In this document: positions 33,698 through 44,025 of the stretch, piece after piece
Layout of the letters: each line of letters starts with the position of its first letter
Numbering within the stretch: position 1 is the stretch's first letter
Assembly (NCBI GenBank): GCA_002007465.1
Contig: LNAC01000137.1
Location: 1,493,554-1,557,553 of the forward strand
Direction of reading: 5' to 3'
Source: Ailurus styani
Lineage: Eukaryota; Chordata; Mammalia; Carnivora; Ailuridae
Length of the DNA: 64,000 nucleotides
Position numbers and translations under genes: made by a program
Notes under the pieces: model-generated
Seen by the model: only the letters and a program-made list of their open reading frames with translations
What the model was told of the DNA's origin: nothing
The model's database searches: none

Positions 33698-34200
33698 GTT
33701 AAATTTATGGATCAACTTTACTGAGCCATGAGGCGCCCAGATATTTGGTTAAGCATTATTCTGGGTGTGGCCGTGATGGTATTCTTGGATGAGATTAACA
33801 TTTGGATCAGTAGACTAAGGAAGGCAGATTGTCCTCTGCTGATGTGAGTGGACCTCATCCAAGCCATTGAAGGGCTGAAAAGAATTTTTATAAAAGTAGA
33901 ATAAGAGAATTCTTTCTCTGTCTTCAAGTCAGACACAGGTCTTCTCCTGCCTTTGGACTCAGTCTGGCACAATAGCGTTGGCTCTCTTTCATCTAGCCTG
34001 GCAGCACAGACCTTGGGACTTCTCAGCCTCTATAATCACATGAGCCATTCCCTTATAAGACTCTTTATAGTCACATACAGATTTCTTTAACTTTCACTCA
34101 GTATTTCCCTGAAGCGTGTGTGTGTGTGTGTGCGCACGTGTGCATGCACGTGCATAGTATTATTCTATTCTGTACTCCGCAGAATCCAGACTAAAACACT
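33698..34200 (+). repeat. ERVL-class solo LTR (MLT2-like)
   Basis: Matches the order 'gatcaactttactgagccat', 'gcccagatatttggttaagc', 'attattctgggtgtggccgt', 'gatgagattaacatttggat' and 'ttgggacttctcagcctcta', closing with 'actccgcagaatccagacta'. A GT repeat (34115-34150) expanded inside it. Only the LTR is present, with no viral genes. Confidence 0.75.
34115..34150 (+). repeat. (GT)n imperfect microsatellite
   Basis: GT units with GCGCAC interruption, within the LTR. Confidence 0.9.
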
Positions 34201-34548
34201 AAGATCACATAATTATATAATAGACATTCTTGACTGAGGTAACCCTCTCCCCTTGCTGATAGGACCCACCTCCCATTATGAAGACTTAAAATGCCAAATA
34301 CTCCCCTCCCCACCTTCTCATTCAGGGCACAGGCTGGCAAAGCCCCACCTTGTCATGTGGACCTTAGAGAGAATTGGGGGGGCAGAGCTACTGCAAAAGT
34401 CGCTCTCCTAAAAAAGGAGCCACCCTGGAGGAAATGGCTCTTTCCAACTCTGTGGAGGATTGCATCTGCCTGGTGCCAGGAACTACAGCATCATCTTGCA
34501 ATCAGAAGGAAGGCATTGCCTTGTGCTGAGGAAGGCAGAACAGAAAAC
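34201..34548. other. Non-repetitive noncoding DNA
   Basis: No supported gene. The frame that starts here runs on into the SINE. Confidence 0.4.
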
Positions 34549-34560
34549 AAAAAAAGTCTG

Positions 34561-34708
34561 GGGGCACCTGGGTGGCTCAGTGGGTTAAGCCTCTGCCTTC
34601 AGCTCGGGTCATGGTCTCAGGGTCCTGGGATCGAGCCCCGCATCGGGTCCCTGCTCAGCGGGGAGCCTGTTTCCCCCTCTCTCTCTGCCTGCCTCTCTGC
34701 CTCCTTGT

Positions 34709-34747
<39 letters not shown>

Positions 34748-34776
34748 GTGTCAAATAAATAAATAAAATCTTTTTT
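34561..34776 (+). mobile_element. Can-SINE, sense, with expanded (CT)n
   Basis: Head 'ggggcacctgggtggctcag', body ending in a long CT run (about 34711-34745), tail 'aaataaataaataaaatctt'. Target-site duplication 'aaaaaagtctg' at 34550-34560 and 34777-34787. Confidence 0.97.
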
Positions 34777-34890
34777 AAAAAAGTCTGAATTCATGACACT
34801 ACTGTAGAGCTGCTTAAGAATTAACCCTGTCTGAAATCACCTGGCCTCCAGATCGCTTACATAATATTCTTATTGTTTATGGCCCCTTTA

Positions 34891-35069
34891 TTTTTTTTTT
34901 TTTAAAGATTTTATTTATTCATTTGACACAGAGAGAGAGATTACAAGTAGGCAGAGAGGCAGGCAGAGAGAGAGGAGAGAGGAGGAAGCAGGCTCCCTGC
35001 TGAGCAGAGAGCCCGACGTGGGCCTCGATCCCAGGACCCTGGGATCATGACCTGAGCCGAAGGCAGCGG
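34891..35069 (-). mobile_element. Can-SINE, antisense, cut off at an N
   Basis: Poly-T tail and body are normal up to 'cctgagccgaaggcagcgg'. The sequence then hits N (35070) and continues with unrelated 'agctgatttac'. The roughly 30 bases of tRNA-like head expected next are absent, so the N marks missing sequence. Confidence 0.95.
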
Positions 35070-35070
35070 N
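35070..35070. other. Assembly gap base (N)
   Basis: A single N at the abrupt end of the SINE. The real gap length is unknown. Confidence 0.95.
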
Positions 35071-36319
35071 AGCTGATTTACTTTGCACTGTGCGAACTCA
35101 CGTCAAAGGATGTCGGTTTATCTAGTCACAGGTATACGTACAGTTTCCATTAGTATCCTTCCTCATTTACAAATAGGCCAGTGAAATGCTACCTGTGTCT
35201 ATATACCTATGCCCGTATCACCCACCCCTGCACCCCGCATCCCTCTACCCCTCCACCCCTCTATCCATCTATTATCTATCATCTATCTCACGGAGTTCTG
35301 CAGTCAAAAAAGTTTGGGAAGCTGTGACTGCTGCATATTCTAATAGCCCCTGCTGGACAGTGAGAGTGACCATTAACGAGCTGGAGTCTCTGAGAAGTTC
35401 TGCAGTAAAGAAACTTCTTTCAACTTTAATTCAGTCTGTTCTCCATTTTTTGTTATCTCCTCACAGAACTCTTAATTGGAGCACACTTTGTAACAGCAAC
35501 CAAGTTCGGAGGATATGCGCACGTGACCGGGTCACTCTCTCTCTCTCTCTCCTAAGATCCCCCCACACACTTTAAGTGGGCAATTGTTCCCTCTGAAGGC
35601 CGTTCTTGTTCTCCTGATGCACTGAAGCAAAACCTCCAGCACAGAGAAGCCACTTGGAATTTGCTCAGCAGATGTTTACAGATAGCCGAGGTTAATTTCT
35701 ACACAAAAGATACGTTTCTGGCCTTGACTTACTGTTTATGATTCAACAACTACTTCTAGGACCCTTGAGTCTGGCCCGTCACCCTGCCTGAGCTAACCAG
35801 ATTTGACAGAAACAGTTCCCATTCGTGGTGGCCCTGTCCCCTGTTTACACCATCCACGGCCCAAGAGGCAATCTCGTGCTCGTGCTTTAACATAAACTTC
35901 AGATCACATGCATACTAACACTACTTCATGAGCAAGAAATTATTACGTCTGGTTCATTGACATTTACTTCTGGGAACCGTTTCAATCAGATTAATCCGTT
36001 TATCTAAATAATCTTCCCCTCACTTCACAACATCAGAACTCACCAATACATTTTCTATCGATGCTTCCAGCCCTCCTTTACGTGGACCAAGACGCCGGAT
36101 CAGGATTTCCTGCAGGCCTGCCGCCCGGACCCTCATCCGGGCGGCTGTGTCTGTGAGGGGTGGGGGCGCCCAAAACAACCTGTGTCCCTTCAGAACTGGA
36201 CAGAGGGGGGAAAGAGTCAGGTGGCTACAGGTGTCAGTGGTAGCCTGTCACTGCGAGGGAGGGCTTCTGGGAAGAGGGGCTGAGACATGGAGAAACGACA
36301 CACCTCGCCTGCGTCAGGA
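35071..36319. other. Mostly non-repetitive noncoding DNA
   Basis: Contains an imperfect CTAT/CCTCTAC-rich patch (35215-35292), a CT run (35536-35553) and the hairpin at 36120-36145. The two 'agttctgcagt' blocks (35295 and 35396) suggest an old unassigned repeat. No gene is supported. Confidence 0.4.
36120..36145. repeat. Perfect GC hairpin, 10-bp stem
   Basis: Arm 36120-36129 'gccgcccgga' pairs exactly with 36136-36145 'tccgggcggc' around the 6-base loop 'ccctca'. It is not followed by a T-run and has no adjacent gene. Function unknown. Confidence 0.9.
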
Positions 36320-36640
36320 CAGGTAGCTTATGCCACAGTAACAAGCAACCAGGAATCTCGGTGGCTGGTAAACACTAAGGTTTAGCTCTCGCTCACATGA
36401 CGTGCCCACGGCGGCTGCCTGAGGGTCTGCTCCCTGTCCCCTTCACCCATGGCCCCAGCAGTGGGAGCACTCTCTCCCTGGAACACTGCCAGTTGTCACG
36501 GCAGAGGGGGAAATAGGAGTGCGGGGAGACCCACCCTCGCTCTCGGAGCTTCTACCCAGAAGCCACCACATAGCTTCCGCTCATGCTTCGCTGGCCATGT
36601 GTGAGCCCCATGACCACAGGCCCCATACCACTGAACCCCA
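36320..36640 (+). repeat. Probable ancient repeat, unassigned
   Basis: 'gtagcttatgccacagtaac', 'aggtttagctctcgctcaca' and 'cttctacccagaagccacca' suggest an old mammalian repeat group. I cannot name it. Confidence 0.35.
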
Positions 36641-37285
36641 GACCAGGCGGATGTGTTCCCCTAGAGCAGGCATCCCTGGAAAACCATAGGCCGCGTCCGA
36701 CTGAGGCCGAGCCTTTCCTGCCATGTTGCCTGTCAGCGAAGGGCTGAGCCAGACAAGCAGATCCCAGAGCGAGTGGTCAAGAGGGTGACGCTGATCTGCC
36801 TGTCTGGTAAGAGGGAAGACAATGGCCAGGCCAAAACAATCAAATCACAGGACTTTTGCCCAACAGCCTATCCCTTAATCAAGGTCTTCTTCAGTTTTAA
36901 GTTCCCCATTTCACTCTTGAACCCCTTCTTCTTCAGCATGTCCTCACCTTCCTCAGCATTTCCTTACCCATCATTCCAGCCTGCTCTGTCCTCCTCCAGC
37001 CACAGCGATGAATCGCCCCAGTGCTGGGGGCATGAGCTAATAATCCAGTGGTTGAGTCACACACAGCAAGGTTCATGTTTAGGTCAGTGTGAGACAGGCT
37101 CGTCTGTGACTCGGCCCCAGAGGCTTCCCATGGAGAGCACTGAGCAGGTGGACAGATGAAGAGATCCTGACCAGGCTGCAGTGAGAACAGTAGCTGCTCA
37201 TTCAATGTGTGTGTCGTGTCCACCTTCAGGACCTTTGCTTATTCAGGTTTCTCCTGCCATGCCCTTTCTTTTTCTCTTTCTTTCT
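36641..37285. other. Non-repetitive noncoding DNA
   Basis: A 128-codon frame (36773-37159) has no recognised domain. No gene called. Confidence 0.4.
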
Positions 37286-37492
37286 TTTAAGATTTTATTT
37301 ACTTATTTGACAGAGAGAGCAGAACGAGCGAGAGAGAGAGAGACAGAGAGCATGAGGGGGTGCAGAGGGAGAGGGAGAAGCAGACTTCCCGCTGAGCAGG
37401 GAGCCCGACGTGGGGCTTGATCCCAGGACCCTGGGATCCTAACCTGAGCCGAAGGCAGATGTGCTTAACCGGCTGAACCATCCAGATGCCCC
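37286..37492 (-). mobile_element. Older Can-SINE, antisense
   Basis: 'ttaagattttatttacttat', GA-rich body, 'gggatcctaacctgagccga' and head complement 'gaaccatccagatgcccc'. Flanking duplication is not clear. Confidence 0.93.
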
Positions 37493-38274
37493 TCTCTTCA
37501 TTTTTCTGTGTCCAAACTCCACCTATTCTTCAAATGTCAAGCTCAGGTCCCACCTCCTCAGGGCATGTTCATACTTCGGTAGCCAACAGCGACTCAGGGG
37601 TGTTTTGTCTACATCCCTGGGCTAATCCTTGGAGCTCAAGTTCTTGTCTGACTTCCGGGGTGACGACTGACTCTACAAGTTACCTGGAAGCCCTTGGAGG
37701 GTGGGGGCAATGCCTCATATGCCCTCTGCCTCCCTGACAGCATCCAGGCCAGCGCTAGACACTGAGCGGCTTTCTACCCGTTTCTGGAATGTCTCAGTGC
37801 GCGGGTTTACAGTGTGGCTGTCGAGGTCTGCTCCCCGTGCGCTGGATGGGGGAGTGAATGAGTACCGGCCCTCGTAGCATGGACATCTGATCGTGCTGAA
37901 ACCCGGGAAACTGTCTCCATGTGGGTCTATGGCAATGGGGTAAGATGAGACTCTTCTTTCTGGAAAACACATCGGAGCTGCTAAGGGAGAGCGTTACTCA
38001 GCTGAAGTCCATAAGGAGATAAAGGAAAACAAACACACGTTTTATTATAATTACTGTGTTATTCCATTCTCCCAGGCTTCTGGGTTTTTCATTGGCTTGT
38101 TTTTATCAGACATTTTTTTTTTTTTAACAAGAGGAGGAATTTGCCCTGTTAATTACCCAGGAGTTGTATTTGATTCTGGCTTGAAGGCAGTGACTTTTAG
38201 TGAGGTGCCGATGGTAAATTGACTCTCTTGCCTAAGTTATTTGATGTGCCCATCATAACGATTCACTTATTATG
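37493..38274. other. Non-repetitive noncoding DNA
   Basis: No supported gene or clear repeat. A T13 run is at about 38111-38125. Confidence 0.4.
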
Positions 38275-38505
38275 ACCAGTTACTGTTCCAAACATATTAT
38301 TTATATTAATCTGTTGGATTTTTACAAGAATTATACAAGGTAGGTGCTATAAGCGTCAATGTCTCAGAAATCAGAAAATCTACCATGTAGCAGAGAGTTT
38401 GAGTTATTTGGCTAAAGTTACAGAGCCCGGGGTGCTTGGACCAGGGTTTGAACCCCTGTGCTCTGCCTCCAGAGCCCAGACCCTTAACCTCTACACTAAA
38501 GGGCA
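38275..38505 (+). repeat. MIR SINE, near full length
   Basis: Follows MIR through 'gaattatacaaggtaggtgc', 'ggctaaagttacagagcc', 'accagggtttgaacccctgt' and 'cccagacccttaacctctac'. Confidence 0.85.
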
Positions 38506-38559
38506 GGTGGGGCATGAATGGAAGAACCTGAACCTTCTGAAATTAGTCATGTAGTAGGG

Positions 38560-39010
38560 CATGGCCTTGGGAGAGAGACAGACCTGTGTTCAAGTTCTTG
38601 CTTTATTGTCTACTAGAAATTTCGTTTTTAAAAATAAAGAATCCATTTTTAAAAATTTTTTATTTTTTTTAATTTTAATTTTTTAATTTTAATTTTATTT
38701 TTTGAGAGAGAGAGAGAGAATGTGTGCAAGTGAGTCGGAGGGGCAGAGAGAGAATCCCAAGCAGGCTCCATGATCAGTGCAGGGCCTGATGTGGGGCTCG
38801 ATCTCACGACCCTGAGATCATGACCTGACCCAAAACCAAGAGTTGGGTGCTTAACCAACTAAGTCACTCAGATCCTTCTAGAAATTTCATTTTAAGCAAA
38901 TTACTTCACCTTCCTAGGTCTTAGTTCCTTCATCTGTAAAGTGGGGTAAGAGGAAATTAATATGTAATGTATCTGGCACATAGTAAGTGCATAGTAAATG
39001 TTAGCTATGA
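38560..39010 (-). repeat. MIR SINE, antisense, split by Can-SINE
   Basis: Left part 'gacagacctgtgttcaagtt'. Right part 'gcaaattacttcaccttcct', 'catctgtaaagtggggtaag' and 'ctggcacatagtaagtgc'. The two halves of one MIR are separated by the SINE at 38629-38877. Confidence 0.85.
38629..38877 (-). mobile_element. Older Can-SINE, antisense, long A/T tail
   Basis: Unusually long tail of T/A tracts (38629-38702), body with 'gctccatgatcagtgcaggg', head complement degraded to 'aagtcactcagatcc'. Target-site duplication 'ctagaaatttcgtttt' (38613-38628) versus 'ctagaaatttcatttt' (38878-38893). Confidence 0.93.
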
Positions 39011-39490
39011 ATCGTTCTCCTGTTCTTTTCTTCTAAGACTAGAATCTTTATTTCATTCAGACGACATTCCATCTGTCACTCTTCTTACTCAGTTCTGTGG
39101 CTTTCGAACAAAGGGAAAGAGAAGCGTCTGATGAAGAGGAGTTTCTAGACTTACCAAGCATTGACTAGATCACCAGACACCTGTGTTCAACATCGGCACT
39201 CAGCAGTTTTAAGGTCTCTTAGGAGATACCAGGTTCCACTGTTTTAGTTAGGAATAAAGATGTGGCTGAGAAGAAAACAAGTTCCTTGGGTATTTATCAT
39301 TACCTCTCCTTAATGCCATTTTCCCTTCCCCTTCTCTGGCTCTTACTGAGATGTTTCAAACTTGTTAATAAATCCCAAATCTAATGACAGAGCTACAAAC
39401 TATAAACAAACCAGTGTTTCCTCACAGTTACTTCATAAAATGACAGAGACTTAACCAAGCTGCAAAGAGGGGCAAGCTGGTTAAATTAGG
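39011..39490. other. Non-repetitive noncoding DNA
   Basis: No supported gene or repeat. Confidence 0.4.
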
Positions 39491-39610
39491 GTTTTTTTTT
39501 AAAGATTTTATTTATTTATTTGACAGAGAGAGATTACAAGTAGGCAGAGAGAGAGGAGGAAGCAGGCTCCCTGCTGAGCAGAGAGCCCGATGCGGGTCTC
39601 GATCCCAGGA
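39491..39610 (-). mobile_element. 5'-truncated Can-SINE, antisense
   Basis: Tail and body are present, but the copy stops at 'cgatcccagga', before the A box and outer head. It goes directly into host 'tagttttttaac'. The promoter is incomplete, so the copy is dead on arrival. Confidence 0.92.
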
Positions 39611-39784
39611 TAGTTTTTTAACAAAAAGAGGAACCCTCTTCCATCCTGTTTTACTTCCAACAATATTGAAGGCAATAACTTTCTGCAAACCAGCCATGTC
39701 TGGTTCTCAAGTCATTGCCTTCCCTAATGTCCATACTGGTTTGGGCTGTTGGCATTTTGGCAGGTTGGAGGAGGGGGCAGGTGT

Positions 39785-39856
39785 GCTCTGGAGAGAGTCT
39801 GCCTGGGTTTGAGCCCCACATTTGTTATGCGACCTGAGCAAATCACTCACCCTCTG
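39785..39856 (-). repeat. MIR SINE fragment, antisense
   Basis: 'gtctgcctgggtttgagccc' and 'gcgacctgagcaaatcactc' are the complement of MIR. Confidence 0.7.
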
Positions 39857-40356
39857 TAATAGGCTGAAAAATGGCCACTCAGAGATATCCTTGGAACTTG
39901 GGAATATTACCTTATATGGTAAAAGTTTTGCAGGTGTGATTGAATGAAGACTCTTGCCATGAGAAGATTATCCTGGGTTAGCCAAGTGGGCCTTGAATGC
40001 CATCACAAGCATCCTGACTAGAGAGAGGCAGGAGCTGATGCCCACACAGGAGGCAGCTGGTGATGGTGGAGGCAGAGAGACAGATCTGAATCCACCTCCT
40101 GCTGGCTTTGAAGATGAAGGGAGGGGCCGTGAGCCAAAAAACGGAGCTGGAGGAGCTGGGGGACAGGGGGAGCAAATTTTCCCCTAAAGCCTCTGGAAGG
40201 CATGGAGACCCGGTTGCACCTGCTCTCTGCCCACTGAAACTGCTGTTGGACTTCTGGCCTCCAGAGCTCCGAGAGAGTTCATTTCTGCGACTTTAAGCCA
40301 AGAGCCTAAGTCGTAAATGGCAGTTTGGGATCGCAGCCCTAGGAAACTAACACAGC
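39857..40356 (+). repeat. MaLR solo LTR (MLT1-like)
   Basis: Opens 'taataggctgaaaaatggcc', continues 'gccaagtgggccttgaatgc', then 'ggacttctggcctccagagc' and 'tttctgcgactttaagccaa', ending 'ccctaggaaactaacacagc'. This is the layout of a mammalian MaLR LTR. No internal viral sequence is present. Confidence 0.75.
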
Positions 40357-40369
40357 CTCTTGGAGTCTG

Positions 40370-40830
40370 GGAGCACGACCGCCAGACACAGGCTGGGACA
40401 GGGCGGGGGCGCGACGGCGGGGCTGAGAAGGGAGATGGGGAAGCTGGCTACCAGCACCCCGCGGGGCCACGTCCTCGTCAGACGGGTGTCCCCACATCTG
40501 CGTAGCGCTTCTTGAGGGTAGAGCCCTCGTGGAACCCACACAAATCCTAGTGATCGGACTCTGCGGTCAGAATCTCGCTTTGCCTCGGGGTCACCTGCAG
40601 CGGTCATGGAATCCCGAAGGCTCAGTTACCTGTGCTGTGAACGTGCTTCGGTGACGCACAGAGGACGTAGTGCCTTACCTGGCACGCAACAGGTTTCCTT
40701 CTGGTCCTCTCAGAGGACTGAGAAGCGGGGCCGGGGGTGGGGGAGGGCTTTTCTCGGCCTCCTTCCCAGGAGCAGGGGAAATGGCCTGCGCTGTGTGTGA
40801 TTCCCGCAGCCGGGCGGCGAAGGTCGACCT
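40370..40830. promoter_or_regulatory. CpG-rich block, possible small CpG island
   Basis: CpG is clearly enriched over the surroundings (for example 'agggcgggggcgcgacggcg' at about 40397 and 'gccgggcggcgaaggtcgac' at about 40810). GC-box-like GGGCGG motifs are present. There is no adjoining open frame with a recognised product. It could be an orphan island or a GC-rich repeat remnant. Confidence 0.4.
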
Positions 40831-40955
40831 GCAGACAGACCGCCAATGGCCTTGCTGGGGTGGCCGGTGGCCCTTCGATGTTTGCTGAACACGTTTGTTG
40901 ACCACCTCCGTAGTGCCGGGAGCTGGTCAGAGCACTGGGCCCAGTAAAATGTTTT

Positions 40956-41150
40956 ATTTCTTTATCTTACAGTCTTACAAGATTTTATTTATTTGAGAGA
41001 GAGAGAGAATGCATGAGTCATGAGACAGGGGGAGGTGTAGACAGAGGCAGAAGCAGGCTTCCCGCGGAGGAGGACTCGACCCGAGGGCCCCAGCATCATG
41101 ACCTGAGCCCAGTGCAGATGCTTAATGACTGCGCCACCCCGGCGCCCCTT
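40956..41150 (-). mobile_element. Older Can-SINE, antisense
   Basis: Tail 'acaagattttatttatttga', body 'gaagcaggcttcccgcgga', head complement 'tgcgccaccccggcgcccc'. Target-site duplication 'ccagtaaaatgtttt' (40941-40955) versus 'ccagtgaaatgtttt' (41151-41165). Confidence 0.94.
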
Positions 41151-41165
41151 CCAGTGAAATGTTTT

Positions 41166-41450
41166 CAAGTAGAACAATATAGCGCGGGGCCATTGCTGGC
41201 TCCAGAAGTTTTTTGTGAAGATTAGAAAAAGTTGCCCTTTCCGGGCAGACACGGCCCGGTGGGCACACAACTTGGCAAGTAGGAGGCCCCTTCGTGTAAA
41301 GAAGAAAGTATCCCCTCATCCAAGTGGACACGGCACAGCCAGAGTGCATGGTTTGGCCCAGTGAGACTGGTTTGAGGCCCTGGGCACCCTTCATCCAAGG
41401 GCCCGGCTGTGTGCACGTGCCCTGCCAGATGCAGCATCCCCCAGTCATGC
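41166..41450. other. Non-repetitive noncoding DNA
   Basis: Minus-strand frames of 71-108 codons overlap the SINE edge. No family is recognised. Confidence 0.4.
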
Positions 41451-42245
41451 TTTAAAAAAAAAAAAAAATTTTTTTTTTAGTAGAGTTGACACATGATGTC
41501 ACCTTAGTTCCAGGTGCACAACCCAGGGATTCAAGTTCTCTATACGTGATGCTGTGCTCCCCATACAATGGCTATTACAATGCCATTGACCCTGTCCCCT
41601 AGGCTGCACCTTTTATTCCTGGGACTCGCTCACTCCTAACTCGAGGCCTGTGTCTCCCACTCCCCTTCAACCATTTTCCCCCAATCCCCTTCCCTCTGGC
41701 ATCCACCAGTTTGTTCTCTGTATTTATAGGTCCGATTCTGCTTTTTGTTTTTGTGTTTATCATTGTTTTAAAAAAAAATTTTTAAAGACACCTATGAGTG
41801 AAACCATATGGTATATTTGTATTTCTCAGTCTGACTTATTTCCCTTAGCATAATGCCCTCTAGCTCCAGCCATGTTGTTGCCAACGGAAAGACCTCATCT
41901 TTTTTTTTTTTTTTTAAGATTTTATTTATTTTTTTGACAGAGAGAAACACAGCGAGAGAGGGAACACAAGCAGGAGAGTGGGAGAGAGAGAAGCACGCTC
42001 CCCGCCAAGCAGGGAACCTGATGTGGAGCTCGATCCTAGGACCCTGGGATCATGACCTGAGCCAAAGGCAGAGGCTTAAGCCACTGAGCCATCCAGGTGC
42101 CCGTGTTTTTGTTTTCTTCAGGTAAATACCCTGCGGTGGAATTGTCGGATCATATGCTATTTCTATTTTTCATCGTTTGAGGAACCTCCATATTGTTTTC
42201 CATGGCAGCTGCACCAGTTTGCATTCCCTCCAACGGTGTCATGCA
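41451..42245 (-). repeat. LINE-1 3' region, antisense, with internal replacement
   Basis: Left part 'gtagagttgacacatgatgt', 'gttccaggtgcacaacccag' and 'ttagcataatgccctctagc'. Right part 'tcttcaggtaaataccctgc', 'ggaacctccatattgttttc' and 'agctgcaccagtttgcattc'. The L1 bases expected between the two parts are missing, and the SINE at 41900-42102 sits there instead. Confidence 0.85.
41900..42102 (-). mobile_element. Can-SINE, antisense, inside L1, no duplication
   Basis: Poly-T tail, GA-rich body with 'gcacgctccccgccaagcag', head complement 'gagccatccaggtgccc'. No target-site duplication is visible, and host L1 sequence is missing at the junction. Confidence 0.93.
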
Positions 42246-42289
42246 TTTTTCTTAAGGCTAAATGTGCTCTGTTCAGGGGCTCCTATTTT

Positions 42290-42800
42290 ATTCTCTCCTT
42301 TCAGACATGTGAAAACTTCCTTTCATGTATGAAATGATGGTAATAGTAGATGGCCCTGTTTGTTTTATCTCTTTTGTGACACATTCTTACTTAGCAAAAT
42401 TAAGTTGGTAACTTTGTCGGTTCTCTGTTTGGGACATCTTTCTGGCCTGTAAAATTCATAACTTTGAAAATTCCTGACCAATGGGAGGTGCTGCCTGGTA
42501 AGAAGCTCTCTGTTCAAGCAAAGGAAAATTCGTTGCAATATACAGAGCCGGGCAAGCTGTGTATGAACAGCATCATCCCCGAGCCACAGCGATCTGCGTG
42601 ACAACTCGGAACTGCTGGGTTGCTATGGTTATCCCGATACCTATGTAATTACCTAGGAAGTTGCTGTCTGTGTGACATATGAGGCCCATGCCATGTGGAT
42701 ATTCAGAAAAGATTTTTGTGTCTAAGAAATGTACATGTGAGCAACAAATGCCATTACTGGAATGCAGCTGCCTCCATACGTGAAAACATTGATGCACACA
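42290..42800. promoter_or_regulatory. Candidate conserved noncoding element with X-box-like motif
   Basis: Repeat-free block. 'gttgctatggttat' at 42619-42632 resembles an RFX X-box, and 'cctgaccaatgggagg' near 42472 contains a CCAAT sequence (CCAATGG). The surrounding AT-rich text looks single copy. Function is inferred from motifs only. Confidence 0.3.
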
Positions 42801-43802
42801 GGAGAATCATTGTTGCTTGCATGATTTGGTGATGAGACCTGTCTCATGTGAAGCCCACATAGCTGTGGGGAGGCAGGCCTTGGTTCCAGAGATCAATCTT
42901 TCTCTTTTAGCCAGTTTCTTTCAATGGCTAGAAGCAGAAAACAGGTCCCAGTGAGAGGGGAGTGAACTGGCTCGCCCAACGGAAATCGGAGTGTTGGTGT
43001 CAGGAATAGCTTGATCCAGCAGCTCAGTGACTGTAACAGGATTCAGCTTTCTCCCCACCCCTCTGACACTCTGCTTTCCCCTGCAATTACTGGGCACAGG
43101 CTCTCCTCTGTGATGGCCTTACCACATGGTTGGTTGGCTGCCAAAGTTCTAGCCTTGGATCCACCAGAAAAAAAAGAAAGCTTATCTTTCCCAATAGTTC
43201 AGACAAACAAAGTCCTGCACCTGGGTCTCATTAGCCTGAGTTAGATCGTGTGCTTATCCCTGAACCTCTCACTGTAACCAGGGGCATGCCGAACCTAGAG
43301 CTGGGGCCGGGGGTCGGGGGGAGCCTTAGTTCTCTAGAGTATGGTCAGGGTCAAGGAATGTGGCCAACCAAACTTACTTTTAATCCCCAGAGGAGTGGGT
43401 TCTAAGAAGTTAGTCCCCAAAGGGACATCACCCATGCTGCTCATTCTCCCTCTGCCTCTGCCTGCCTCTTTGCTGATCTGTTCTCCCCTCTCAGATGCTG
43501 CCCTGTAGGGATTTCATCCCCAGGCCCCTTCCTGGCTGGGCCCTGATTGGATCTGATGATGGGAGGCACAGGCAGGTGATCTGAGGGAGAGAGAGAGGGA
43601 AAAGAGGTGGGGGTATTTCTTCCATGCTCCCTCCCTGCCCTAGTGCCTCCCAGGGCCCCATTCTCACTGGGACGCCAGTCATGCCTCCTCTTGCCCAGTT
43701 TGCCTCCCGCTGCTGTAGCTCTGGGTAGCTCAGTGCCTCTTGTTTGTTCCTGGGATCCTGTCCATATGAGGACCCGTACATGGTCCCTTAAAGTCTTTTC
43801 AT
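42801..43802. other. Non-repetitive noncoding DNA
   Basis: No supported gene. A 126-codon minus-strand frame (43441-43821) runs into the hAT element and is rejected. Confidence 0.4.
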
Positions 43803-44025
43803 TTAAACAAAGGGTCAGCAAACTTTGGCCCGCAAACCAAATACCCCGGTCCCTGTCTCTTTGTGTAAAGACAGTCTTACGGAATGGAACTCAGCCACAC
43901 CTGTCACCCATCATTTAGGGGCTCTGTGTGGCCAGCGGTGGCAGAGACCACGCGACCCACAAAGCCAAAATATTAATATCTGGTTCTTCACAGAAAAAAA
44001 TGACCGATCCCTGGGCCAACCATCC
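43803..44025. repeat. hAT-like DNA transposon fossil
   Basis: Same family as 21850-22085. Starts 'aagggtcagcaaactttggc', interior 'atggaactcagccacacctg', 'cgacccacaaagccaaaata' and 'cttcacagaaaaaaatgacc', then 'gatccctgggc'. Confidence 0.8.

Noticed and set aside
33698..34200. Endogenous retrovirus with coding regions
   Set aside because: Only a solo LTR is visible. No gag, pol or env sequence is found next to this or the other LTRs.
43441..43821. 126-codon minus-strand frame
   Set aside because: It runs into a hAT fossil and has low-complexity stretches.
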